Shown here: positions 49,214 through 60,700 of the stretch, one piece after another
Position numbering within the stretch: position 1 is the stretch's first letter
Layout: each line of letters begins with the position of its first letter
Assembly (NCBI GenBank): GCA_965112735.1
Contig: OZ218950.1
Coordinates: 7,006,001 to 7,070,000, forward strand
Length of the DNA stretch: 64,000 nt
Source of the DNA: Phaeosaccion multiseriatum
Lineage: Eukaryota > Ochrophyta, other classes
Direction of reading: 5' to 3'
Position numbers and translations under genes: made by a program
Notes under the pieces: generated by a model
The model's database searches: none
What the model was told of the DNA's origin: nothing
What the model saw: the letters and a program-made list of their open reading frames with translations, nothing else

Positions 49214-52200
49214 TGCTGCTGGTACAGGTGCTGCTGTTGCTGTTGCGGATGCCCCTGAGGGGCGTAGAAAGGCTGCTGCTGCTGCTGCTGGGTGTGCATT
49301 TGCTGTGGGTGCATTTGCTGCTGGTGCAGGTGTATTGGTGGTTGCTGTTGCTGTTGCTGCTGCTGCGGCTGCGGCTGCTGTTGATGCGGCTGTAGCAGCT
49401 GCTGCTGGCGCGAGTGGTGCTGCGGCTGCTGCTGCTGTGGGTCCAGTGAGTTGACGCCCCCCCCTGGAACAAAGGGCGCCGCAAGCATGCCTGCACAGGC
49501 GATTAATGACGTGAGATGAAACGAGGCAGAGCACCAACGGGATTGAGTTGGGTAGGTTGGGTTAGGGGGGGCGCACTTTTTACCAATCATATCCCTCCTT
49601 GGCGTCCCCACCGGAGCCTCGTTTCAAGTCCTCAAGTCAGTCGGGTTGGTGAAAAGACAAAACAGGCAAAAGACGCGCAAAAGATCCGCAAAAGGGGGGC
49701 GGATAAAGCTGGCAAGCGAGAGGACTACAACAACCTACCACCACCCACCTAAGCCTCCGCCTCGGAAGGGCCCGCCTCCTTGTTCCTGCTGCTGCTGAGG
49801 ATGGTGATACGGCTGCTGTTGATGCTGTTGCTGCTGTGGCTGCTGCTGCTGGTGGTGCTGGCCGTTCTGGGGGGCCTTGTAAGGGCCCACGTCTTCCGAC
49901 CCTCCTCCTGCTCCTCCCATGAGCCCTTCGCTCGTGCCTACCGTTTGGTGCGGCGCGAAGTGCTGGGAGTTTCCTCCGTAGAGCGTTGCGACGGGCGCCG
50001 CACCTCCCCCCAAGTAGCTGCCGTTCCCGTTCCCGTTGCTGGTTCCGTTACCGGCCCCGTTGCCGTTGCTGCTGCTGCTGCTGCTGCTGCTGCCGCCCCT
50101 TGTACCATTCATCCCCACCCCACTTGGCGCTCCAGCCCCCCCGGCGTCTCCAGTCACCCCCGCTGAGGCGACTGCTCCTCCTCTCGATCCGCCCACGCCA
50201 GCTGACTCGGACCCTCCAGCTGCTGCGAAGGGAATAGATAGGGCGCCCCCAAACAGGTTCCCCGCGCCACCCCAGGACGGGAGAGCCGAGGTCGAGGGAT
50301 GCCCATTCGCGCCAACAGAGGCCCCGCTGCCTGTGCTCTCCCTGCTGCCCCGTGCCTCAACGCCCCCTCCTTCGGCTTCGGCTGCCGCTAGTGCTGCCGC
50401 TGCCGCCGCTGCGACACCTCCTTCTCCACCCCCCGCTGATGATGATGATGATGCCCCTTCTACTACCGCTGCTGCTGCCGCCGCTGCCGCCGCTGCTCCC
50501 AGAGAGTTGGCGGAGGAAACGCTCTTTAGCTCCGCCACAAAGCTCTCGTCCAGAGTGAGAGAGTCCAAAGCCAGTCCGAACCCCTCTGCTCCTCTCCCGT
50601 CCCCCTGCTCGGTCCCCGCTGCTCCACCCTCTCCTCCTCCCACGGTAGACACCAGGGAGGGAAGGAAGGGCGAAGCTGTACTAGAGAAGTACGGAGAGTA
50701 GAAGCCAAAGTTGCTCCCCTCTCCCCCCCCTCCCAGCGACAGGCCATCCGACGCGGGCAGCTCAACGCGGACGTTGTCATCTGCGGCACTCGATGGGTTG
50801 CACAATGGGGAAGAAGAGCTCAGAGAGTCTGCTCGGCCTGGCGCGAGGGTCGGAGACAGCTCAAGACCAACGGTGCTTGGGAAGACACTGCCGCTGCCGC
50901 TGCCTCTCCTGCTCCTCTGCCCCTCTCCACCCTCCTCCCACCCTCCATTTGCGACCACTGCGGTCCCTCCCAAGGCTGCTAGGGACGCAGAGGAGGAGGA
51001 GGACGAGGCGGCCAAAGTGCCGGTCGCCTCCACGGCCTCAGTGGCTGGCAAGGCACTGTCATTTCGCTTCGGACCAGCGCTAGAGCTGTCCACGGAGCTC
51101 TCCTTGGCGACGTCCGAAGCACTACCGGATGATGGTGCATCGCGCTGCTGGGTTGCCGACTGTTCCTGCTGCTGCTGCTGCTGCTGTTGCTGCTGGGTAG
51201 GTGCGTCACCGCCCTCCTTCTCAGTGGGGCTGGCAGGGGTTTCTGCAGGAGAAGTATCAGGACCGTCTGCCCCAACAGGGCTCACCCCCCCTGGGCTTAT
51301 GCCCGAGCGCAAAGCCGCTGCATATGATGCTGTAGACCTCACTGCTGAGGCCTTTTGACAGGGAGAGAAAGAGAGCCAGAGAGTGTGTGAGAGAGGGGAA
51401 AGAGAGTTAAGAGCAAGAGTGAGCGAGAGTGAGCGAGATGGTGAGAAAGGGGGGTCGAGGCGGACGAACGAAGCCTTCACAATAGACAGCGAAGTGATGC
51501 CCCGTTGGTTGGTGGGTTGGTTGGTTGGAGGGAGCTTCCCTCCCTGCCCTTCCCTTCACTCTGTTCCTCCCTCGCCCCCTTTCCCACGCAAGTGACCGCC
51601 ACAGCCCCAGCTCTCGAGCTCTAGGTTGATTCCCTCCAAGCCTATATGTTTCGCTCTCGAGTTGTACACAGACTCGTCATCGAACGCGCCTCACCTTGAC
51701 TCTCCCTCCGCCGGCGTTGTTGCTGATCGGCAGCGGCTGTCCCCTTCCGGCCTTACCTACTGCACCCGCCCGACCCGTCGCGCGCCCTACCACTCCTCCC
51801 AAGCCTGCCCCTACTCCCCCTCTCGCCCCCCCTGTACCCGCGATGGGTCGCTTATTTGAGGCCCCTACACTATTCGCGGCGGCCTTCTGCTTCTGCTGCT
51901 GCTGCTGCCGTAACGCCAACTGCTGCTGTTGCTGCTGCCGTATCGCCAACTGCTGCTGTTGCTGCTGTTGCTGCTGCTGCTGCGCCCCCACACCCAGCCC
52001 TCCGCTCCCCGCTCCTCCTCCTCCGGATCCGGAAAGGCCACGCTCCAGACTCTGGCTGCCTCCGCCTGAGCTGCTACCAACCGAGAGGGCGCTGCCGACG
52101 CTGCCACTCCTCGGCACCGCCCGTTTCACCTCCACCACCTTGCCGTGGATGGTGTGGTGCGACTGCTGAAGGACGGCCTGCGTGCTCTCGAACTGCTCGT

Positions 52201-54186
52201 ACACGAGGAAGCCGAAGCCTCTCGACTTACGGGTCTCTCGATTGAACATAACCTCCGCCGTCAGCACCTGTGTGTGTATCGTGGAGGAGAGATACACAGC
52301 CAAAGAACAGAAGGAGGGAGAGGGGAGATGGGAGAGGGCTCAGGGTTATGCATGTTGGGGGTGCGCTTTGCTGCGTTGAATGAAAGCATGCATGGCGGCT
52401 TCCGAGAAGAGAAAGAACGAAAAACCTGCCTGCGACGCCGGTGGAAGGAAGGGAACGGTACAAGGGCGGAGCAGCGGCACCTCACCACCCCTCCTCGCTC
52501 CTCACTCACTCACTCACCTTGCCGAACTGCTCAAAATAGCCCCTAAAGGCGTTGTCTCGGGTTTCGTAATGAAGCCCCCCTACGAAGATCTTGTTACCCT
52601 GAGGGTAATCCGAGATGCCTCCGATCACCGCCCCTCCGTGACTGTGGCCGTACGCGCTCCCGTGCGTGCTACCGCCGCTGTCCATTCCTCCAGAACTCGT
52701 CGAACGGCTTCGCCCCTTCTCATTCGACTGAGAAGAGCAAGACGGGGCGTCTGGAGACCCTGGTGGCTGCGATTCAGGTCCTTCTCCTCCTCCTCCTCCT
52801 CCTCCTCCTCCTCCTGTTGCTGCTGTTGTTATTGTTGCTGTTGCTGCTGCTGCTGCCGCTGCTGCGTCTCCCTTTGGTGCTCCGTTTGGCACTCCGTTTG
52901 GTGCTCCTTTTGGTGCTTGTGTCGCTGGTCTTGACTGGGCTGCTGGTGTATTACCAACTGCTGCCGCCGCCGACGGGACGCCATTTGCGCCGCTTTTGCT
53001 GCCATCACCACTGCTTCTACTTCTCCCTCCGCTGTTGTTACTAACCGTTGGGGGACCTGCTGCTCTCGTTGCACCTGCTGTATCACCACCTGCCGCTGCT
53101 CCTGCTGCTGCTGTAGAAGGGGGCCCGCTATTGTTACTTTGTCCAATAGCACTTCTACTGCTGCTGCTGTTACTGCCAGCGCTCGCCCTATTTGAAGCCG
53201 CCACGCGACCTGTCCCGCCATTGCTGCTGATGCTGTGAGGCTGAGCTGCGACATACCCACTGCTGCTCTTGCCCACGACCCCGTTAGAAGGGCCCTGACT
53301 GGCGCTACTGCTGGCTCCATTCTGCTGGAGGCTATTGTTATTTTGACTATGATGGTTTGGGTGCCCCGCCGGCACTCTGCCGCCTCCTACCCCGTTCGCT
53401 GCTGCCGGATGTTGTTGTTGTTTGTGTGGTTGTTGTTCTGATTGTTGTTGCTGTTGTTGTTGTTGTTGTTGTTGTTGTTGCTGTTGCTGTTGCTGCTGCT
53501 GCTGCTGTTGTTGTTGGTGGTGATGATGGTGGTGGTGATGGTGCTGCTCCCTACTCGCCGCCGCTGCCCTCGCCCTCAGGACCGCTTGCTTGGACAGCTC
53601 CGCTAACTGCTCGGAGTCACTCCGTGGCACTGAAGGCTTGGCCTCCACGCGCCTCCCATCAATGATGTGCTCACCGTGTGACAGCGCCTTCTGCGCGCCT
53701 GCCGCCTCAGTGAAGGTGATAAACCCGAAGCCTCTGCTGCGCCGTGTGTTGCCATCTTTCATCACCACGGCATCCACCACACTTCCAAAGGCGCTGAAAA
53801 AGCGACGCAGTGTGTCGTCCGTCGTCTCAAAGGACAAGCCTCCTAGGAAGATCTTTGATCTCGCTGAGAGAGGAGAGAAGGGGGGGGGGGGGGCGGGTGA
53901 CGGACGGAACTTTACAGGACGGTATTGAGAAGTCTGTGAAGAAGTTTTAGCATTGGCGTGCTCATGCCCCCCCCCCCTCCCCTCCGGACACACACACACT
54001 CCCCGAGAGCTTTCCATTGGCGGGAGCTCTTCTCCACATACTTTACATCTGTCCTACGACGTGACACGGAAGGTCTTTCTCATTCCGATTTATGTCCCGC
54101 ACAACACGCGTCCCGTCCAGGCCTGCTCACTCACCCTGCAGCTTGCCGCTGGCGTGGCTCTCTCTATGTCCCTTACGATTCGCCAT
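48922..54186 (-). CDS. RNA-binding protein with two RRMs and long Gln/Ser/Ala-rich regions
   Basis: hnRNP/Musashi/DAZAP1-like architecture, expected to bind mRNA. Exons 54186–54177, 53863–52518, 52267–51695, 51351–49749 and 49490–48922 join in phase to about 1,366 residues. RRM1 has RNP2 KIFLGGL and RNP1 RSRGFGFITF; RRM2 is split by an intron and has RNP2 KIFVGGL and RNP1 KSRGFGFLVY, followed by VEVKRAVPRS. Between and after the RRMs are His, Gln, Gly, Ala and Ser runs, and the C-terminus is a prion-like Gln/His-rich tail ending QFGSYY. The first exon is only 10 nt (ATG plus two and a third codons, donor GTAAGG); it is inferred from phase and a good AAAATGG context, so the start is uncertain. 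An alternative ATG near 54017 would read through the C-run before RRM1. The RRM identification is firm. Confidence 0.85.
51898..51980 (-). repeat. Dispersed-element variants inside the RRM gene
   Basis: Two diverged copies on the minus strand (CAGTTGGCGATACGGCAGC and CAGTTGGCGTTACGGCAGC, each followed by CAG triplets) translate as QQLAIRQQQQQ and QQLALRQQQQQ. Confidence 0.6.
52948..53102 (+). repeat. Further dispersed-element relatives in the RRM gene
   Basis: Partial matches on the minus strand: GCAGTTGGTAATACACCAGC near 52948–52968 and GCAGGTGGTGATACAGCAGG near 53082–53102. They are translated as AVGNTPA and AGGDTAG, a different frame from the copies near 51900. Confidence 0.5.
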
Positions 54187-55200
54187 TTTCCACGCCTACT
54201 TGGGTAGGCCTATTGGCGCGCTGCAGACCCTCCTCCCCCAAGCTTGGGTAGGTGGCACACGCCTTGGGGGATCTCGTCAAGACAAATCTCTTACTTCTCG
54301 AAGGTCCTCCAAACAGGTCGAGTGGGCTGGCCTGAGGCTCTCAAACCCACCCTCGAGAGCCCTTCCTTTGGGCCCTCTGAGCACCTCTCTCTCCTTGCCC
54401 CGCCCCCCGGCGCTACTTATTATAAAAAGAGACCTGGCCGAATTACACATCGCAAGCACAATTAGTACAAGCATGCAGCAAGACCACGTACGACTGTAGG
54501 GCGGGATTTCAAGCCAGCATCACTACAGCACCCCACTCCCTGCGTCTTAGCTGCCTATTATAAGCTCTGACCCTCTCCCACCCCGCCGCGGTTTTGCTTT
54601 CCGTGCCCCGACGCCAAGGCATCGAAAAAAATGCCACGGGACTGCAGCACACCGCTGAAGAGCACATGCCTCCATCGACTCCTTTCCGACCCACATCCCC
54701 TCTTTCCCCACGCTCCCCGCGTCCATCTCTTTCATCACTACTCCCCCCTCTCTTACCGTTCCTCGTTTCTTCTTACGTAGAAGATTCGGAGGCTGATTGA
54801 GAAGGGAAGCCTCCTCAAGATAATGAAGGCCCTCAGTTACTCCCTAATAGACAGAACGCTTGGTACAATAGCGAAACTGGGCCCTGGCCCTCGCAGATGA
54901 AGCTCTTAGAGGAAGAAGGATTAAAAAAAAAAGAGATGACGTCCCGCCTTGGGGAAATAGATGGCACTGGATGTCCTTAAATTTTCTTTCTTCCCCTTTC
55001 CCGATAGTCCTTTCCCTTTCCCTCCCTTTCCCTTTCCCCTCTTCCTTGTTTCTACAGTTGTATTTCAAAGAAAACGAACATTGATATTGCAAGCCGAGAT
55101 ATGCCGGCGGAGCCGTGTCGACGAGGCTGGGCCTTCGTGGCGTCTTGCGGCGTGGATTTGCAGGCGTTGGGTTGGGTCCACTGCTCCTGTGACGAGGGAT
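54187..55200. other. Intergenic region upstream of the RRM gene, no gene seen
   Basis: About 1 kb. Contains the RRM gene promoter by position, and a C/T-rich stretch with repeated CCCTTTCC units (about 54985–55045). No convincing coding sequence. Confidence 0.45.
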
Positions 55201-55201
55201 G

Positions 55202-56335
55202 TTAATACTTTTTGCGTCCCTCGGTCCCCTCGGTGGCAGGTGTGGCACCCTGCCGTTGGGCGTGGTCTCTGTCTGCCTGTGTGGGCTGCTTGCCCTTGCC
55301 CATGAGGTAGACCATCTTCCGCTCGTTGAACTCGAGGCCCAGGCGTGGGAATTGGGCTTGGAGGTGGTCATGTCGTGGGGCGTAGGCCGCTAGGGGTGTG
55401 TCGGGCTCCATCTGGTCCATCTGGGTTCTCCGCCTATACGCGGACGACCTCATGGACCAGATGGAGCCCTACACATACACAATGATACGACCACCAAACA
55501 GTATTCGCACCAAGGCGGACTCTGCATTGGCCACGGAGCTGTGGTAGTGGCCAAGAGATGTACTGTTGAGGGATGTAACAAGTGTGTTAGAGCGTATGGC
55601 CTCGGTATTGGCGCTCTTGAGGTGAGTGGTAACTATGGAAAGACGCGTGTGGGGTGGATGGCAATGGAAGGTGATACGGAGTAGGAGAGGAGAGGAGGTC
55701 GATAGTGGGAGAAGGAGAAGGAAAGGATAAAGGGGGGTGGGAAGGGAGTGAAGTGGACCGTAGAGTATGGATAAGCTAGACTAGTGTGGATGGTGTGGTG
55801 GGCGGATGGTTGACTAGCTGTTGCTACTATGTTGTGCGCTGGTGTCATTTGTGTCTTCTGTCGTGCCTACTCCCACTCCTGGAGGCCCTCAGGCCAACGG
55901 TCCGTCGATGCTCCCATGAGGCCCCAGTCGAGGGTTTCCGCTGCCTCATCCGGCGTCATGGTGGCAGCAGCACCGATCATCGCACCACTCCATAGTTGGT
56001 GCGATGAAGGGGGGTCTGCGTCTGATGTGCAGTGCAGATACAGCATGCGGTGCTGGGGGGGCGGTAGGTTCCGCCTCATTTGCTGTGGCCTTCGCTGGGT
56101 GGACGAGTGTGTTGATGTCGAGGTCCAGGATCATCTGGATGCGTTGTTGACGGCTGTAGGCTCCGTCTTTGGAGAAGATGATTGCGGGTAGTAGATGCTG
56201 GAATACGTCCCATGCTAGAAAGGTGTTGAGGGCGGCCTCCGTGGGACAGATTGCGCCTGGCTGCTCCCTGTCCCTTCCAGTAGTTTGTTCTCCGGTACGT
56301 CAGGAGCACGTCGTTTCCTGCCTCGGGGTGCTCTT
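55202..56335 (-). mobile_element. Decayed retroelement (reverse-transcriptase remnant)
   Basis: Broken minus-strand frames look like remains of a non-LTR-type retroelement. At 56335–55946 one frame reads TEAALNTFLAWDVFQHLLPA then SRQQRIQMILDLDINTLVHP. At 55453–55202 another reads DTPLAAYAPRHDHLQAQFPR then LGLEFNERKMVYLMGKGK, the sort of sequence that follows the catalytic YADD box. A YADD codon run itself is present (55437–55448) but on the plus strand, inside a small inverted duplication. Several stops and frame changes separate the pieces, so nothing intact is encoded. Only the YADD box and local resemblance support this call. Confidence 0.4.
55403..55469. repeat. 18-bp perfect inverted repeat around a YADD-coding loop
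   Basis: GGGCTCCATCTGGTCCAT (55403–55420) and its exact reverse complement (55452–55469) flank a 31-bp loop that contains the codons for LYADD. It could form a hairpin and marks an inversion or foldback breakpoint in the retroelement remnant. Confidence 0.8.
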
Positions 56336-57763
56336 GCAGTTGAGCTCTGGCGTGCTCCCTGGCCTCTGCTCGGCTGCTGTGATCTCCTCTAGGCTCTCTT
56401 CGATGTGCACTTGCTGGATGCGTTGGAAGGTCTCGTGTGTAGGGGGGAGGTGGCCGTCTCTACCCTTGGTGCTGAGCCTCGCCGCTGCCTTATGCAGGCT
56501 TCCCGGTTTCGTGAGCAGGTGGGCGCAAGTTTCTCTCTTTCGCTTCTCCGTCTGTGCCGCTGCTGTGGGAGAAGGAGGAGATGGCCTAATGTATGCCTGT
56601 GCCGAAGAAGCGAGGAGCTACGACTGACATCAATAGGAGAACAAGAAAGAGGGCCAAAGTCCCCCCTTCAAATTGAGGGGGAGGAGAGACAGGGGGAAAG
56701 GATGGAAGCAAGGGAGGAGGATGAGAATGGTGTAGGTTTGCTTACGGGGCTGGGGCTCCACGTCAGGGATGAGATTCAGCTGCCCTGTGGTCTATGGAGA
56801 GAGCTGGACAGACGCCGCTGGTGATACTGCTACGGCCTTCAAAGGCCGTCGGGACAGGGAGCTATCAAATGGCGTGGTGGTAGCTGTGGGCCGAGTATGG
56901 TGTTGCTTGCTGCCCCACTGCGCTGTGCGCACAAAGCGGAAGGGGGCGCTGCGAGCGTGCGTACGAGTGGAGGACCCAGGCTCGGCTGGTGTGGGTATCT
57001 CGGGCCTTGAGGTTTAGTGACCCGATACACGCAGGAGCATGTAGATCAAGTGTGAAGGAGAGGCAGCATGAGATGCGAATCACGCGTGGCCAGCTCTAAC
57101 CGGCTCAATTCGTGTGTACGTACCAGCCTTGATCGCTCTCCGCCGGTGTATTTGACGTGAGACGTCCCCTCAGCAACAGGAAACCATCGCACATACACAG
57201 CTCACAGAAGGCGCCAGCAGAAGGGGTGAGGATTTTGTGAGTGGACCTCTCTGACTCAATGAGCTCGCGTCGACCAAACCGCTGGAGGAACATGAGCGAT
57301 TGGTTGGGCGATGCATGAATGGTGTACACGGCACGACTGGCCCTCAGCGAGGCAAGTGGCTGGGTATGTTGGACTTCGGCTCGGTGCGGAGAGGCAGGAA
57401 GGTGCAAGTAGGGGGGAGTTAGGGACCACACTAGACCTAACGCCTGTGCAGCAACTCCAGCATAGCACAGCGAACCGGCGACGAGCGGTGGGCACCAGCA
57501 GAGATGCCAAGAGACGAAGAGCGGCACAGTGCCACTGCGCTCTCATTGTTGCGCAACTGCCTCAACACCGAGCAGCGAGGGCTTCAGAGGTCGCTTGGCC
57601 ATGCGCTAAACCAACAACCAACATACCCTCTTTTCCAATGGTTTTAATTTTGATTAAAAAAAAAGTAATCGCGACAATCTCTCTTTCTATGTACAAAGGT
57701 ATGTTCAGAAGGTTGAAGGTAGAAAAACTCGGGCCTCGAAGGTTGCTGAAAACTCTAACTCAG
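56336..57763. other. Non-coding or decayed region between retroelement remnant and Tudor gene
   Basis: About 1.4 kb of broken frames without a recognisable domain. The right part (57105–57546) has overlapping minus-strand open frames of mixed composition and may be more decayed transposon sequence. AT-rich sequence at 57640–57670 lies just downstream of the Tudor gene stop and may be its polyadenylation region. A weak copy of the dispersed element lies near 56808–56830. Confidence 0.45.
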
Positions 57764-60700
57764 TCACCCCGAGCCTGTCGACCTCCGATGCATCAGCGTC
57801 CCTCCCCGGGGGGACAACGCACTGCTGCGCCTGTGTTGCGTGCCAGAAGGGCTCTGCGGTCTACCAGTCACACCACCCCCTCCCCCTCCTCGACCTCCTC
57901 CTCCTCCTCCTCCTCCTCCCCCAAGAGGCTTGACCAGATCGGGCTCCACCATTCGCTCCTTCTCGCCATCGTCATAGTCGATGTCGCAGGTGCCATCTCT
58001 GTGAATGCGAGCAATACGGCCCTTGTAGAAGCGTCCCTTGCCTCGGTAGTTGCATTCAACCTTCATGCCCTCCTCCAGCTGGCCTCCTCCTCCTCCTCCT
58101 CCCCCGAGAGGCTTGACCAGATCGGGCTCCACCATTCGCTCCTTCTCGCCATCGTCATAGTCGATGTCACAGGTGCCATCTCTGTGAATGCGAGCAATGC
58201 GGCCCTTGTAGAAGCGACCCTTGCCTCGGTAGTTGCACTCGACCTTCATGCCCTCCTCCAGCTTGCCTCCTCCTCCTCCTCCTCCTCCGCCCCCGAGGGG
58301 CTTGACCAGATCGGGCTCCACCATTCGCTCCTTCTCGCCATCGTCATAGTCGATGTCGCAAGTGCCGTTTCTGTGAATGCGAGCAATGCGGCCCTTGTAG
58401 AAGCGACCCTTGCCTCGGTAGTTGCACTCGACCTTCATGCCCTCCTCCAGCTTGCCTCCTCCTCCTCCTCCGCCGCCGCCGAGAGGCCTGACCAGATCGG
58501 GCTCCACCATTCGCTCCTTCTCGCCATCGTCATAGTCGATGTCGCAGGTGCCATCTCTGTGAATGCGAGCAATGCGGCCCTTGTAGAAGCGTCCCTTGCC
58601 TCGGTAGTTGCACTCGACCTTCATGCCCTCCTCCAGCTTTCCTCCTCCTCCTCCTCCTCCTCCGCCCCCGAGAGGCTTGACCAGATCGGGCTCCACCATT
58701 CGCTCCTTCTCGCCATCGTCATAGTCGATGTCGCAAGTGCCGTTTCTGTGAATGCGAGCAATACGGCCCTTGTAGAAGCGTCCCTTGCCTCGGTAGTTGC
58801 ACTCGACCTTCATGCCCTCCTCCAGCTTGCCTCCTCCTCCTCCTCCTCCTCCTCCTCCTCCACCCCCGAGAGGCTTGACCAGATCGGGCTCCACCATTCG
58901 CTCCTTCTCGCCATCGTCATAGTCGATGTCGCAAGTGCCATCTCTGTGAATGCGAGCAATACGGCCCTTGTAGAAGCGTCCCTTGCCTCGGTAGTTGCAT
59001 TCAACCTTCATGCCCTCCTCCAGCCTTCCTCCTCCTCCTCCTCCTCCTCCTCCTCCTCCTCCTCCTCCTCCCCCGAGAGGCTTGACCAGATCGGGCTCCA
59101 CCATTCGCTCCTTCTCGCCATCGTCATAGTCGATGTCGCAGGTGCCATCTCTGTGAATGCGAGCAATGCGGCCCTTGTAGAAGCGTCCCTTGCCTCGGTA
59201 GTTGCACTCGACCTTCATGCCCTCCTCCAGCTGGCCTCCTCCTCCTCCTCCTCCTCCTCCTCCACCACCACCACCCCCGAGAGGCTTGACCAGATCGGGC
59301 TCCACCATTCGCTCCTTCTCGCCATCGTCATAGTCGATGTCACAGGTGCCATCTCTGTGAATGCGAGCAATACGGCCCTTGTAGAAGCGTCCCTTGCCTC
59401 GGTAGTTGCATTCAACCTTCATGCCCTCCTCCAGCTTGCCTCCGCCTCCGCCGCCTCGTCCTCCTCCCCCGAGAGGCTTGACCAGATCGGGCTCCACCAT
59501 TCGCTCCTTCTCGCCATCGTCATAGTCGATGTCACAGGTGCCATCTCTGTGAATGCGAGCAATGCGGCCCTTGTAGAAGCGTCCCTTGCCTCGGTAGTTG
59601 CACTCGACCTTCATGCCCTCCTCCAGCTTTCCTCCTCCTCCTCCTCCTCCTCCTCCCCCGAGAGGCTTGACCAGATCGGGCTCCACCATTCGCTCCTTCT
59701 CGCCATCGTCATAGTCGATGTCGCAGGTGCCATCTCTGTGAATGCGAGCAATACGGCCCTTGTAGAAGCGTCCCTTCCCTCGGTAGTTGCACTCGACCTT
59801 CATGCCCTCCTCCAGCTTTCCTCCTCCTCCTCCTCCTCCTCCTCCTCCTCCCCCGAGAGGCTTGACCAGATCGGGCTCCACCATTCGCTCCTTCTCGCCA
59901 TCGTCATAGTCGATGTCGCAAGTGCCGTTTCTGTGAATGCGAGCAATACGGCCCTTGTAGAAGCGTCCCTTGCCTCGGTAGTTGCACTCGACCTTCATGC
60001 CCTCCTCCAGCTTGCCTCCTCCTCCTCCTCCTCCTCCGCCCCCGAGGGGCTTGACCAGATCGGGCTCCACCATTCGCTCCTTCTCGCCATCGTCATAGTC
60101 GATGTCGCAAGTGCCGTTTCTGTGAATGCGAGCAATACGGCCCTTGTAGAAGCGTCCCTTGCCTCGGTAGTTGCACTCGACCTTCATGCCCTCCTCCAGC
60201 TTTCCTCCTCCTCCTCCTCCTCCTCCGCCGCCGAGAGGCTTGACCAGATCGGGCTCCACCATTCGCTCCTTCTCGCCATCGTCATAGTCGATGTCGCAAG
60301 TGCCATCTCTGTGAATGCGAGCAATGCGGCCCTTGTAGAAGCGTCCCTTGCCTCGGTAGTTGCACTCGACCTTCATGCCCTCCTCCAGCTGGCCTCCTCC
60401 TCGTCCTCCTCCTCCTCCTCCTCCTCCACCCCCGAGAGGCTTGACCAGATCGGGCTCCACCATTCGCTCCTTCTCGCCATCGTCATAGTCTATGTCGCAG
60501 GTGCCATCTCTGTGAATGCGAGCAATACGGCCCTTGTAGAATCGTCCCTTGCCTCGGTAGTTGCATTCAACCTTCATGCCCTCCTCCAGCTGGCCTCCTC
60601 CTCCGCCGCCTCGTCCTCCTCCCCCGAGAGGCTTGACCAGATCGGGCTCCACCATTCGCTCCTTCTCGCCATCGTCATAGTCGATGTCGCAAGTGCCGTT

